Part shown: positions 22,425 to 33,968 of the stretch, in pieces | Position numbering within the stretch: the first letter of the stretch is position 1 | Layout of the letters: the number at the start of each line of letters is the position of its first letter | NCBI GenBank assembly: GCA_033032865.1 | Contig: JAWHQI010000099.1 | Coordinates: 4,825,501 to 4,889,500, forward strand | Source of the DNA: Dactylorhiza incarnata | Taxonomy: Eukaryota > Streptophyta > Magnoliopsida > Asparagales > Orchidaceae | Direction: 5' to 3' | DNA length: 64,000 nt | Notes under the pieces: generated by a model | The model's input: the letters and a program-made list of their open reading frames with translations, nothing else | What the model was told of the DNA's origin: nothing | The model's database searches: none | Position numbers and translations under genes: made by a program

Positions 22425-22660
22425 GACAGAGCTAGGACAAACCCTCACATCCTTACTAGGCACGTTCGAGACCGCCATGGCCCAACAACAGCAACAATTC
22501 GTTCACAAGAATGGCATGCTAAAGACCTTCCGAGGATTAAGACCTCCTACTTATCGAGGTACCAAGATTATTATGCAGACGGAAGAATGTATAGAAAGAG
22601 TGTGAAACTGCTAGTGGGAATGAGATGCCCAGAGGTTTTTGCAGTTTCCTTGGTGGTAAC
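22425..22660 (+). pseudogene. R4 gag, N-terminal part (continues at 59459)
   Basis: The frame from about 22429 reads TELGQTLTSLLGTFETAMAQ then FRGLRPPTYRGTK and ECIERV, ending at a TGA near 22603. In the next frame VGMRCPEVFAVSLVV runs up to the R5 insertion. These are Ty3 Gag features (LRPPxFxG and EDWLREIE-like). R5 split the gene; its duplicated GTAAC marks the site, and the frame continues LEGYARD at 59459. The region 22119..22424 is untranslated leader with no visible gene. Confidence 0.65.
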
Positions 22661-22805
22661 TGTTGGAGCTTATGTTTCACATCTCTTAGTTTGAGAATAA
22701 CAAATCACACTACGTATTTGATCTTGCTTGTGTTTATAGTGTGCAGGTACTATAGTTAAATAACCCTATGAACAGGATGCTAATTGTTGATGATTCTCTA
22801 AAAAG

Positions 22806-22930
22806 AGAGTTAACTCCCCGCTTTAAGAGTTAATGCCCCGCTTTAACTCTTAACGCCTCGCTTTAAGTGTTAACGCCCCGCTTCAACTCTTAACGCCCCG
22901 CGTTAAGAAGTTAACGCTCTGCGTTAACTT
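22806..22930 (+). repeat. TTAACGCCCCGC motif array in the R5 LTR
   Basis: Seven imperfect copies of GTTAACGCCCCGCTTTAAC-like units in alternating relation (AGTTAACTCCCCGCTTTAA, CTTAACGCCCCGCGTTAAG and similar), many with GTTAAC or TTAA symmetry. The right LTR repeats the array at about 58023..58155. More GCGTTAAC/GTTAACGC copies occur at 23000..23130. Confidence 0.88.
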
Positions 22931-23140
22931 ATCGTCGAGAAGGGATAATGTTGAGAAGGGAATGACGTGGAAAAGATATTGTGTCGAGAAGCAGTGACAA
23001 CGCCAGCGTTGACTCTTAACACCCGCGTTGAGTCCACAATCTCTCCCACGATCTCGACGGTTACATGATCTCAGCCACGACTATACACGATCCCTAACGC
23101 TGGCGTTAACTACATAACGCCACACGTTAACTCCCGTGCC

Positions 23141-23148
23141 TATTTAAA
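23141..23148 (+). promoter_or_regulatory. Putative TATA box of the R5 LTR
   Basis: TATTTAAA followed by AGAGCAGCTCCTC; the same context is kept in the right LTR at 58363..58370. Confidence 0.5.
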
Positions 23149-24231
23149 GAGCAGCTCCTCTCATACTACAACAAGTATTTTATTGCCTCTAAAGTCAGCA
23201 TTCTGATACTTTTGAAAGAAGCTCGTCTACAACAATTGAGAGATATCCCTTGGGTTAACATGAAGATTTAAAGAAGATTTTGAAGGAGAAGGTCTACAAC
23301 AAATATTCTATACGAAGGACGGACGCTTTAAGAACGCCAACATCTACATCGCCTTCGTCTTCACCTTAAAAATTTCTTGGGGAGTTTCTCTTACTTTAGT
23401 TTTATCTTGTAATCGTTTACTTTATCCTTTTGTAATTGGTGTGGAGAAATTGTTTGGGGAGAAAGTCGGATTCCGTGAAGGATTTCGTAGGAAATTTGCC
23501 GCATTGTGTGTGGCGACTAGGCCTTGTGAGATTTAGGGGGAATTCGCCGCCTTATGTGTGGCGACTAGGTCGAGGTTAGATCTATGGGTGGTAGAGTCCT
23601 TATCTGCGGTAAGATAGGTTATAGCCAATCAGTCCTTGGGAGAAGGACCGGTGAATCGCCAAAAAGGATTTTTCATATTCTCGCCTTGATTTCTAGCGTT
23701 ATAGAAATCAAACATTTGTGTAATCAATTTATTATGAAATAAAATCATGTCGTTTAATGTTCCATTCTTGATTTTATTTCCTCTACAAGAATGTTTTAAT
23801 TTACATTTTCATCAATGCATTAAAGCAAACATTTGTGTAATAAAATTCTTATGAAATAAAATCATGTCTTTTAAAGTTTCATTCAATTAAATTTATTTCC
23901 TCTTTAAAAATGTTTTAAATTATCTTTGAAGCAAAGAACTAAAGAAAAATATATTGTAAGATTCTTTTTGATCATTAACTTATGGAATTCAACTTCTGTC
24001 ACTAACGTCGGGCGTTAGCACTAGCGCTGATGTTAGTGGAGAAAAATTGGTTTCTGTCTTATTTAAAAAGGAATCATCAATATATTCTTTATCTGAGATA
24101 TTAAAATATATTTTCTTATAAAATATTCGGAAACTTTGGTCGCAAACTCTGATAAATTTAAATAATATTTAAATTCCATAAATCCCTTATTCACCCCCCC
24201 CCCCTCTAAGGGCGCCTAAAGATCCAACACA

Positions 24232-24243
24232 TGGTATCAGAGC
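24232..24243 (+). other. R5 primer binding site (tRNA-Met)
   Basis: TGGTATCAGAGC, a perfect match to the plant Copia initiator-Met primer site, two bases after the LTR end. Confidence 0.93.
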
Positions 24244-24269
24244 GAGGTTATTCCAATACGACTTCACAA

Positions 24270-25715
24270 CCGGGAATAATGGCGCTTCATGATCTCGCAT
24301 CTTCTAGAGGGGATAAGTTTTATGAAAATCAAAAATCAGTATCACCACCTTTATTTATGGGTGAAAATTATAATGCCTGGAATACTCTTATGGAAAAATT
24401 TCTTAAATCAATGGATATTGAAGTTTGGAATATTACAATTAAAATGCCCCCAATTATTCTAAATAAAAATGAAATGTTTTTAAATGCCAAATCTATGAAT
24501 AGTCTATATTGTGCACTAGATAAAAATATTTTCAAACTTATTTATACGAGCCTACTGCTTTTGAAGTTTGGAAATTTCTTGAGAATTCTTATAGTCTTGC
24601 CTACACAGATGATGAACAAGAGCAATTCTTTATGGATCCAAGAGAAGAAACCGATGGGGACTCATGCTTGGAGGAAGATCTATCTAAGAGAAAAGAATGC
24701 AACGTCACAATATTGGGCTCAAATGATGACAACACATCAAGCAAAAGAGAAGAGGAAATTCAACTATGGAAGAGAAATGTGAATAAGATGTCAAAGGAAA
24801 CTTTAGTTCAAATCTTGCCTCAGCCCATAGCAATGTAAGAAAATCAAAATCTTCTCTTTTTGTAACAAATTCTATTTCTACATTTCGTGTGCTTAAATTT
24901 GCTAAACGTAAAATTTCGATGTTGAAAAATGCTAATTTCAAATTGCGTTTAGAAAATAATACTTTAAAAGCAAACGCTAAAGTAGAATCTTATATTGATG
25001 TTTCAAATTCTCTTCCATGCTCTTTAATTAAAAATGCTAAACCTTATTTTGATTATAATACTTTTAAAGAAGAACTCAAGTTTTGGAAAAAGGTCTTTTA
25101 ACTTCAAAAGGGCATAATGAAAAATTGATAAAAGAAAATGATGATCTAACTAGTAAACTAGAAAAATTAAAATTGTTTATTTAAAATTTCTCAAGTAATA
25201 AACAATCTCTTATCTATCTAGTTTATTAATAAATCATCAAAAATCCAAAAGCTTAACATCACTTAATAAGAGTAGGTCTATAAGTAAGAGTGGAAATGAA
25301 AATCAACAATTAAATAAGAACTTTTTAACTAATGCCCATATTCATTCAATCTTTCAACATTCAATTCTTAAGAAAGTCCATCACTTTTATAAACTCTCTA
25401 AGAATGATTATTCAAAAACTCTATGATTATCAACATCAATCTATTTTGAAAAACAATATCAATAAACATAATTCCCAAATGAATTGTTTTTCAACCAACT
25501 ATCACCACAAAATGATGTCATATAATCATAATATGAATTTAAAAGATAATCAACCAAGGTACGAATGGAGGCCCAAAATTAAAAATGAAACACTAACTCT
25601 ACTTGTAAGGGCCCATTCATCACTATCTCCCCAAAATCCAACACGATGTATTTGGGTACCCAAAGGAACCATCACACTTGGTCCTCTTTGGATACCTAAA
25701 TCTATTATCTTTTAG
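24270..25715 (+). pseudogene. R5 gag remnants
   Basis: A start at 24279 reads MALHDLASSRGDKFYENQ and then PPLFMGENYNAWNTLMEKFL, the Copia Gag N-terminal domain. Frame changes follow: TAFEVWKFLENSYSLAYTDD near 24560..24620, an acidic segment to 24838, then a lysine-rich coiled-coil-like stretch at 24889..25101 (MLKNANFKLRLENNTLKANA). The last open piece (25332..25715) ends with RCIWVPKGTI and LGPLWIPKSI, the linker usually seen just before protease in Sirevirus-like gag-pol. I see no zinc knuckle. Nothing recognisable follows, so pol was lost. Confidence 0.72.
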
Positions 25716-26706
25716 TATCCATTGAATTGCATGAAGTAGAAATAAATCAAAATGAAATACACAATACTCTACTTCATGATGTGCTTTCTCTCTTTTTCTT
25801 TTGTTTGTTTTGTATTTTTGAACCAACATGTTTATGGCCACTTTATATTTAATGCAATATGACTTTCACATTTTAAGTCATGCAGTTTTCAAGTTATCTA
25901 TCTTTTCTTCTTATTTGTTTTATCCTTTTTAAATCCATTGCCTATAAATGTCTTATATTATAATTATAAATTGAATGCTAAATTTGCTAAATGATATTAT
26001 CATGACAAATGAAATTACTTTCAAAATTGGATTTAAATGGGCTTTTAGGGGTCTTAGGCTAAAATTTTAAATGCACAACTTATTGCATATTTATCTGATT
26101 TGTTTGATGCATATGATAGCCCCTATATTGAAAAATCATGATCTAGAAAAATCAAAATTGAAAAATTACAATAATGATGAACATGAATTCATACACACCA
26201 CCATGATCTTTTGATTTCCTATGCTAAAATTCACTATTATCATATATCATAATCCATGATCTATCAAGAATTATCTTAAATCAACTACTTCTATCAACCT
26301 TAGGAATTATGAAATGTATGATGGCTATTAGTATTGTACTTTCATATCTTGTTGTGTGTGTGTGTGTGTGTGATGTTCATCTCTATTGTTTGCATGTATC
26401 TCATTATATTTAGACCTAAGAATTAACTTGATATCAACAAGATGAAATCAAATAGAATTGTCACTTCATTCTAGGTCTATGAAAGTTCAAAACTCTATGT
26501 TTGAATACATGCAACTCAATTATATATTTGTCCATCTTGACATAGCTTTGCACCAGGTTGTCCTAACTCATCATACTAGCATCATCACTTACCATAGGTA
26601 GAAATCAATGTCCATGCTTGTTATATCTTGCAATGCTAAAGTAAATTATGTTACTAAAATATGAAAATCATAATTTCCTTTGTAGTTATTTGCATGAATA
26701 AAAATG
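25716..26706 (+). other. R5 non-coding internal region, left half
   Basis: AT-rich, stop-dense sequence with a GT microsatellite at 26353..26372. No protein domain visible. It ends at TTCTA, the R6 target site. Confidence 0.75.
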
Positions 26707-26711
26707 TTCTA

Positions 26712-27432
26712 TGTTGAGGCCGAAAATGTGCCTCCACGATCACTGCCTGAAAATCAAGGAAAATGAGGGGTTGCAAGCTATCAGTTACTATCCGACTTAA
26801 TGATTTAAGTTGATTAGACCGCTGGCAGCGGTCAAGGCCAGAATTTGCCTGTCACAGCGAATGCCACTCTTGTGACGAGCTTTCCTTTAATTAAGGTGAA
26901 ACGGTTACAGCAGGTTATAGTTGAAGCCGGCCGGACAGACAAGTCGCAAGATAGTTAGCTCGATACTGCAGCTCAGACAAGCGATCTCCTGGATTCGAGT
27001 GTGCGTGTCCTGGGAACGTCGCCGCCCTCTATTTATAGGCTCGGGGGCTGCCCAAATGGGCAGGGATAAAATAATCGCCTGCCCGGGTATAGGAGAATCG
27101 GGCAGGGGGTGACGGGATACAGAAAGGAAAAAAGAAACAAGTCGCGCGGTTTGGCGGCTTGAGCATCTGATCTGTACTAGCTGGAGTCGAAGTGCGCTGC
27201 GACCAAGGTTATGATGCAGCCAGGGAGGTCTCTGAGCTGAGACTGCAGCTTGCTTTCTGGACTGGCGCCTTGGCAGTCTTCAATCCTGGGAAGCGGTCTG
27301 GATACTGCTAGACCGCCCAATTTGTTCAGGCTGGACCGAGAGACCTGTTAGTTCTAGAGCTGGGCGGCTTGATGCAGCAAACCACCTGCCCTGAAAGAGT
27401 TATTACCCGTGAAGCGGTCTTCCAGGTAAACA
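26712..27432 (-). repeat. R6 3' LTR
   Basis: 721 bp with TGTTGAGGCC (plus strand) and ..GGTAAACA ends. By eye about 9% of positions differ from the right LTR, many being transitions. It contains TATAAATAG on the minus strand (27029..27037) and GTCGCGCGGTTTGGCGG, GACCGCCCA and GACCGC motifs. Confidence 0.96.
27029..27037 (-). promoter_or_regulatory. Putative TATA box of the R6 3' LTR
   Basis: Minus strand TATAAATAG, conserved at the matching place in the other LTR (54712..54720). Confidence 0.6.
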
Positions 27433-27623
27433 TAATCCCCGCATATTTTCAAATCTTGAGGAAATTTTGAAAATATTAGTTCTAGCCGTAGAACGCGCCC
27501 AGCTTGTTCTGAAGCTTATAAAAAACCCGGAGGGCCCTTCATTCTACATAATTTCTTTGAAATTACGGGAGATACTCGCCATGTGCGGTTAGGATTTTTC
27601 AAGCCGGCAATCTTTTGATCAGA

Positions 27624-29702
27624 ATGAACTTCCTTGACAAGGGTGGAGACCGGAAGAAGGAAGAAGACCAAAAAAAGAAAGACCGGATGAAAAGCCACCG
27701 GTCTAGGAAACCCGCAGCGGTTAGCCCGAAACCTTCTGTGGACCTTACGCCCCAAAAGGTTCCTGAAGAGCCCGAAGCGGGCATTTCTAAACCACCGAAT
27801 GATCCACCAGTACCTTCCGATAAGATGGATTCTGAAGCCATTTTGCTGAAAGCCGGAGAGTCCGCTCCTTCTAACAAGGCGGGCTCAAGCAATGCAACAC
27901 TGAAGGCCAGAGAAGCTGCATCCTTTGGTATTGAGGTTACCCCTTCTGGAAACCCCCTTCTTATGATACATGAGGGAGAAGAAGGGGTGGTCAACTCTCC
28001 CAAACCAGACTGATTGACCACTCCTTTGGTAGTAGTGGATGACAACTCCAGCCCCTCTCCCCAAGCGAAACCGGAGATGGGAAAGAAGAAAAGGAAGAGA
28101 GCCGAGACGACGGCGGAGTGGATAGCGCAGAAGGTCTGAAAGATGAGGGCCAAAAGTAAAGAACTTTACAAGAAACCGGCAGAGGCATGCCTCCAGAACA
28201 ACCCGCGTATAAAGGAAGAGGTTGAAGAACTAATCATCCCCTCTTCCAAACCGGACGGTTTAACTCCGGATTCTGTGGATAGTACGACCCTTAGCGATAT
28301 TTTTAGCAATATTGATGACCTGCAGAGGAGGGACAAACTTCTTGACAGCCCTGTGACCTCAAATCGTGCAGACCCTCCTGGCGAGGATGGGGGTAAACCC
28401 GAAGAGTCCGCAGAAAAAGAAGATGACCCGACGATGGCCGGGCTGCACTTGATGAAAGTGAAAGCGGAGGAGAGGAGACGGGCTCTGGACAAGCTGCAAC
28501 CATCAAATTCTTTCGCACCAGGTAAGCGCGATGCGGGTTGTAATCTTGTCCGCTTCTTCATCCCGCGACCTCGAAAGAACGCTTTGCTGTTGAACCCGCT
28601 TCTGGGTTATTTTCCATCTGCGACCTAAATTTCTGCTATCAAGAGAAGGCAGAATGAGCAGTTTTGGAAGGAGCAGCGCTGTAGGATGGACCCTGAACAG
28701 TCGCGACGGCGGGTGCATCCAGGCATTTTATCTTGTAATACTCTATCATATTGTTCACTTTCCGCTGTGCTAACCGCACTCTCTTTTTTTTGTAGACAAA
28801 CCAGAAGAAGCAGTGAGGCCGGGCGACCTCGTATCTAGCCTGCCTCTGCTATCTCAGGCATCGAGCCTTGACAGAGCTCAAACTCTGGGCAAAAGGAGTT
28901 GTCCAACTTTCAACGCCTTCTTGGCGACTTGGAAGGAAAGGTGAGGGAGATTGAAAGCTGGGAGGAAGCCTCCCGGGTTGCTCTGGAGGTAGAGAAGAAG
29001 GCGTGGCATGAGGAGCAACTGATGCTCGGAGCCCAACTGAAGGCCGCCCGAGCTGCGCTAGAGGCCAAAAAAAAGGCACGGCCGGAGAGAGAGAAGGCAC
29101 TGGAGACCCAGCTGGAAGCCGCTCGGGCTGCCCTGGAGGCCGGGAAGAGGGCACCACTGGAGCAGAGGGCTAATCTGAGCGCGCGGCTTTAGAGAGAGAA
29201 GAAGGCGGTCTCGAAGATTGATAGTGATTGTCGTTACTATCAAGAGAAATATCTGCGCTTGACTAGGGAAACTGGCGGAAGTCGACGACCTGTGAATGAT
29301 GAGAGGGTGCAACTGTCAAGCTGCCCGACTGCTGGAGCGACCTCAAATTCTCCCCTAGTTAGGGCGGTCGATCCTATGATTGACGAGGCCGCTAGGCTTC
29401 CACCTGCTCGTGTGATTTCTACTATGCAGGTAGAGATGGATGCCGGGCGGCTTCACAGAAGAATTAATCATCTTCACTACCATTCAAGCCAGATTTATAG
29501 TCACCTTAATCAAACTAGTGATCAAGTCGCTCGGCTTTATCGAGAAGACCCTTCCGTTGAGAATCACCGACCGAGAGCGGTCTTCAAAAATGACCTCTTT
29601 AATATTATTTGTTGGGTACTTCGGATAATCTATTTGCTGTTTTTTAATGTTCGCCTTAATCCGTGCGGATTGTTTTTGAATATTTGTTGTCTATGTCTTT
29701 GA
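27624..29702 (+). pseudogene. R6 antisense gene A (charged, coiled-coil protein, likely spliced)
   Basis: Starts at ATG 27624 (MNFLDKGGDRKKEEDQ), the first ATG of a long frame just inside the R6 3' LTR and opposite to pol. Exon 1 runs to 28521 in a single frame, broken by TGA at 28011 and 28137. It is Pro/Glu/Lys-rich with a basic GKKKRKR cluster that could be a nuclear signal. A GTAAGC donor at 28522 and a TTTTTTTTGTAG acceptor ending 28795 mark a likely 274-bp intron. Exon 2 has a frame change near 28885 and a coiled coil with repeats such as LEAKKKARPEREKALETQL and ARAALEAGKRAP, a TAG at 29190, and an open end to 29702. Coiled-coil tails of this kind are familiar in plant retrotransposon-associated proteins. 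Function unknown. Confidence 0.62.
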
Positions 29703-30024
29703 ATCTCTCAAATATTATCTGAACTGCTTGACACACCGCGCGACCTGTGATGTACGCTTGAAGCTTTCCTGTTGAACTTAATTAATATGATGATGCAGGT
29801 TGCTGACTGCGCGACTTGTGTTGCTTTAGCCGCGGTCTGACTTGGCTATGCGCAAACCATTGATCCTTGTTGTGAGATATTTGTGAATATTTCCTTTGTG
29901 AAACTAATCATGCAGGTTTCTAACCGCGCGGTTAGACCACATATCTGCCGCATGATTTTACAATTTGCAGATCGTTGGCTCTTATAAGTGGTAGCCATCC
30001 CGGAGGTTCATTATACTTCAAAAA
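29703..30024. other. Spacer between R6 antisense genes with CGCGCGGT palindromes
   Basis: No gene. It contains GCGCGACC/GCGCGACTTG elements near 29738 and 29808 and a perfect 16-bp palindrome CTAACCGCGCGGTTAG at 29920..29935. Confidence 0.7.
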
Positions 30025-30174
30025 ATGGCGCGGGCTAAGAGCAAATCGAAGCGGACTTAGAAGGTTAAGGCCGTGCGAACTGATCCGTCCTCTTCCTTTC
30101 ACTCTGCTGATCACAAGGAGTGCCTTCTAACTAAGGCTGAGTTAGACGAGTTCGTCGAAAAGTACATGGCAGGG

Positions 30175-31143
30175 TGTTGGAACCTTAGTTTTTGATTTGA
30201 GTCGTGATCCATATTTATATTTATTCTGTGATCGATCAAATCCCATTAAGATAGAAGGCTGAGAAAAATATATATAAATAATATACAGGAGAAAATAATA
30301 TATATAAATATATATAAATAATACAAGTTCTCTGCGTTCGACGAACGGCTCTCTACGTTCGACGAACGGCGCTCTGCGGTCGACGAATTATATTCATTCT
30401 GAGGTCGACGAAATCCAGCCCGTCACAGCGATCAATGAAATCCAGCTCGTCTCAGCGGTCGACGAAAAGCTGCATTCGACGATCTCAAGTCTACGTTCGA
30501 CGAATCTTCAACAGATGCTCAGAACGATGAATTAAATGTTCAGATCGATGAACTTGAAGCTGAGCTCGACAAATTTCTATCAGCTGTATAATTTAGAGTT
30601 TCTCAGCTCGACTAATATTCTCAGCAATATTTTGATTAAATTCTATTTATATATTGCTGCCCTTCTTTTCTTTCTAAATTAATATTATAGCCGTTGCATA
30701 CATTAAATGTTATAGCCGTTGCAGAAAAGCTAAAGACGACAATTTATCTTCTCGAGGAATCTAGGAAATTAAAGAGACATTATCTCTTTCCTCTCTTGTC
30801 GGGCAAGAATTCAAATCAGCCCAAAAGCCTTCTCCAGATTATATATACAAAAAGAAGAGCAGAGAAGAAAGAAGTGAGAATAAATACAAGAGAAGAGAAA
30901 TACGTAGAAGTACAGGAAAGCAGAGGAAGAAGAAGATAGACAGAGTTCTTAATAAGAACAATATATTTTTATATCTTGTTTTGCTAACTCTTCTCTGAAG
31001 ATCATCTTTACCCTGAGACACCAATCAAGATCATTTGCTCAGGGATCTTAACTGCAGAAGAAGAAAAGAATTACAACATCCAAAAGAAGAAGCTTCCTTA
31101 CCTGAATATCAATCACTTTCAACTGATATCAATTGCACTTTCA
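30175..31143 (+). repeat. R7 5' LTR
   Basis: 969 bp, TGTTGGAACC...TTTCA. It contains TTCGACGAA-type motifs at 30336..30500 and a TATATATAC box near 30840. The primer site TGGTATCAGAGG starts at 31146. Confidence 0.82.
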
Positions 31144-31229
31144 ATTGGTATCAGAGGGTAGTTGATTTTATATACAGGCTAACACCTGAATCATAAAGAT
31201 CAATTAGTTCTTAATTTTTTTTAAAACTC

Positions 31230-31502
31230 ATGGCACAAGAAGATTATTTAATCACTAGTCCACCAATCTCTAATCTAAATAGATTTTCTTTAGGGCAAGC
31301 TAGAATTAAATTATATATGAATGCCATAGATGAAGAAATTTATAACTCTATTTTGACAGGACCTCCATCTTCACAAACATCAACATATGCTCAAGAGAAG
31401 CTGAAAAGTGCTGATGCCAAGGCTATGGACATATTAGCTCAATCAATGTCAAATGACATTCTTCAAAGAGTTGATGACTGCACTTCAGCAAGAGGCATCT
31501 AG
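31230..31502 (+). pseudogene. R7 gag N-terminal fragment
   Basis: ATG 31230 gives MAQEDYLITSPPISNLNRFS and LGQARIKLYMNAIDEEIYNS, closely related to the R8 gag start. It ends after about 90 codons at an internal deletion junction (TAG at 31500). Gag of this family would coat the element RNA; this piece cannot. Confidence 0.85.
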
Positions 31503-31993
31503 AACTCCCTTCAAAAGTTTACCTCTTGGTGCCAAGACACCTGATCAAAAAATCTTGTTTGGTTTTTGGGCACCTTATCAAAAGCTCATTGGTGTTAGGA
31601 CACCAGATCAAAAGCTCATTGGTGTGTGGACACCTGATCAAAAACCCATTGGTGGCAGGGCACCTGATCAAAAACCTGTACTTGGGTTAGAGCACCTGAT
31701 CAAAGCTCACTTGGTGTGTGGACACCTGATCAAAACTCCCTTGGTGGCAAGGCACCTGATCAACAATGTGTAGTGGATTCCTACCAAGTGTGGTAGAAGA
31801 GTAGATGTAACAGTTTGATTGGGGAACTACTATATTTCTTGTGTCGTCTGTGCTGTGTATATTTTGTTGTGAAGTGTTGCTGTGCCTTCTTTGTGTTTGC
31901 TTTTATTACTCACTCAGCACTACACATATTTATATATATCACTATTTTAAAATAACCCAAAAGGTTTTAATTTAAGAACTAACCTCACCTTCA
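31503..31993 (+). repeat. R7 3' LTR fragment with CACCTGATCAAAA minisatellite
   Basis: About eight copies of a 35 to 40-bp unit (GGCACCTGATCAAAAACCC, ATTGGTGTGTGGACACCTGA) run from about 31533 to 31765. A unique stretch related to the end of the R8 LTR follows (GTGGATTCCTACCAA, GGGGAACTACTAT). The R8 LTR has only four such units. Confidence 0.85.
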
Positions 31994-32336
31994 CAGAGAG
32001 TTCCTTACTCGCGCGGCTTCCACTCCGCGTTGAGCGGATAAACTCTTCCACCCCAATTCAGATCACAATCCCAATCGATCTTTTCGACTGCGGCTTCAAG
32101 TTTCCCACGCCCCTTGATGTTATTTCAATTTTTGATCACTATGGGGTTGTGCCTGGACAACTCCCGCCGAACTCTATCGCCTCCATCTATAGTTTCATCT
32201 CGTATTTACGGTCTGAATGGGACAGATTTTCGATTGACCTATTCAGGAAATTCTTTTCCGTGCGATCTATCCCAGACGCCGGAACATCAATCTTTCGAGG
32301 GCATCTTTACTTTGGTTGCTGGGGTATGAAGGTCAT

Positions 32337-33852
32337 TGTTGGAACAACCCTATTACTGATTTGGGCTAGGATCACTATATGTTGATTAGGATCTGTATTG
32401 ACCCCATTGTATAGTCTTAGGGTCAAGTTTTAGGTTGATTAGATTTGTCAGAACTTAGGAAAATTCAAGCTCAACAAATGGCGAGTGGCGTTCGACGAAT
32501 GACCGGCTTCGTTCGTCAAATTGTTTTCAGCAGACTGAAGAAATATAGCCAGTTCCAGCACTCGACATTTTCTGAGCAGCGCTCGACAAATGGCTAGCAG
32601 CGCTCGACGAATTCTAGCCAGCGCTCGACAAATGGCTAGCAGCGCTCGACGAATTCTAGCCAGCGCTCGACAAATTCCTTTCTGAAGCTCAGATTAATAT
32701 TCTCAGTTGGATATCAGTTCTCTGAACACAAATCAACAGAATAACGGATATATTTATTTCTCCTTGGACGTATTCAGTCAGCCATGTAAGGATATCTTTC
32801 TTATTTGTTATATGCTTATATTCTTTCTATTCCAAGAAAAAGAATAGCCGTTGACATTTAATGCCAAGGCATCTTTCTCGACAAAAGGAATTGAAAGGAC
32901 CTACTAAAATTGTTTTGGGTGGCTACCTAGTTCAAAGAAGGATTTAAGTCAGAAAAATATATTCCTTAAAAGGCAGAAGATTTGAATTTGAATATAGACA
33001 AGTTATCAGAGAAGAAAATTATCAACAGAGACAGTCGATTTTCTTACAGAGAACAGAGAAAAACTTCACCATCTCTCAGTCTCTCTGTTATCACAGAACA
33101 AGGAGAACAGAAGAAGTATTAGAGAAAGAAGAAGAAGAGAATATACTATTCTTTCCAGTTTTCTTCCTCATCAAGGCAGCATTCTCATCATTCTGAGAAC
33201 AAGATTCAATTTCTCAGATCTGCTGCAAGATAAAGTCTTTCAAAGAGCAACAACAATCTGAAGATTAATTTCTTCCAGATAATCTGCTACAAATACTTCT
33301 GGTTGAGAAAGCTCTGTCCACAAACTGTCATCAATTCTCATCAGACAGGGGGAGCTTTCTGCTTCAACACCATTTGTCTTCTCTCAGATCATTGACAGAG
33401 AAGAACATTCTAAATCTTTTATCTCATCTTTTACAGGGTTAATTTTCCCTCCAAAAGTTTACCCAGTGGTGGTAAGACACCTTATCAGAAAATCCTTGTG
33501 AGGTTTTAAGCACCTTATCAAAAGCTTATTGGTGTGTGGACACCTTATCAAAAACCCCTTGGTGTCTGGGCACCTGATCAACCCTCCTAGTGGATTCCTA
33601 CTAAGGGTGGTAGAAGAGTAGACGTACCCAGATTTATTGGGGAACTACTATAGCTCCTTGTGTCTTCTGTGCTTGCTTATTTCGGTGTGCTTGTGCTGTG
33701 TGCTTTTTACTATTTCTGTCTTTATCTTTAACTCTCACTGATTACACATATACTTAAACAGTATTTTAAATTCCGCTATAAAACTAAATAAAAAGTTTCA
33801 ATACTCTATTCACCCCCCTCTAGAGTAATTTAAGATCTGACCTCCACTTTCA
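32337..33852 (+). repeat. R8 5' LTR
   Basis: 1516 bp. It contains CTCGACAAATGGCTAGCAG / GCTCGACGAATTCTAGCC repeats at 32560..32675 (two 42-bp units) and CACCTTATCAAAA repeats at 33475..33580. It ends CACCCCCCTCTAGAGTAA...TTTCA. Confidence 0.97.
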
Positions 33853-33854
33853 AT

Positions 33855-33866
33855 TGGTATCAGAGG
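33855..33866 (+). other. R8 primer binding site (tRNA-Met)
   Basis: TGGTATCAGAGG, two bases after the LTR; one mismatch from the plant initiator-Met site. Confidence 0.93.
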
Positions 33867-33968
33867 TAGGTTCATTCTTTACAGGCTAACACCTGAATCA
33901 CAAAGATCAACCAGATCTTAATTTTTCTAAGAGTTTCTTTCTCTCTAATTTTATCTTAATTAAAACTC

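Larger units (their letters stand above)
22661..24229 (+). repeat. R5 5' LTR
   Basis: 1569 bp, TG...CA. A TATTTAAA box at 23141..23148 lies downstream of a CGCC/GCG-rich motif cluster. An 11-base C run (24194..24204) lies near the 3' end, before CTCTAAGGGCGCC. Confidence 0.93.
30175..31993 (+). mobile_element. R7: internally deleted Sirevirus-like Copia remnant
   Basis: Left LTR 30175..31143, tRNA-Met primer site, about 270 bases of gag, then an abrupt junction near 31503 into a partial 3' LTR-like segment ending ..CTTCA at 31993. Flanking 5-mers CAGGG (30170..30174) and CAGAG (31994..31998) match 4/5. It sits in gene B of R6. RT, integrase and most of gag are gone. Confidence 0.85.

Noticed and set aside
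27599..28561. Minus-strand open frames of 131 and 184 codons opposite gene A
   Set aside because: They mirror the plus-strand gene, show no domain and change with it; the plus strand has the start, introns and coiled coil.
30148..30156. TTCGTCGAA 19 bases from the R7 insertion point, as a possible targeting motif
   Set aside because: It falls in coding sequence of gene B and is a single occurrence; no comparable site flanks R8.
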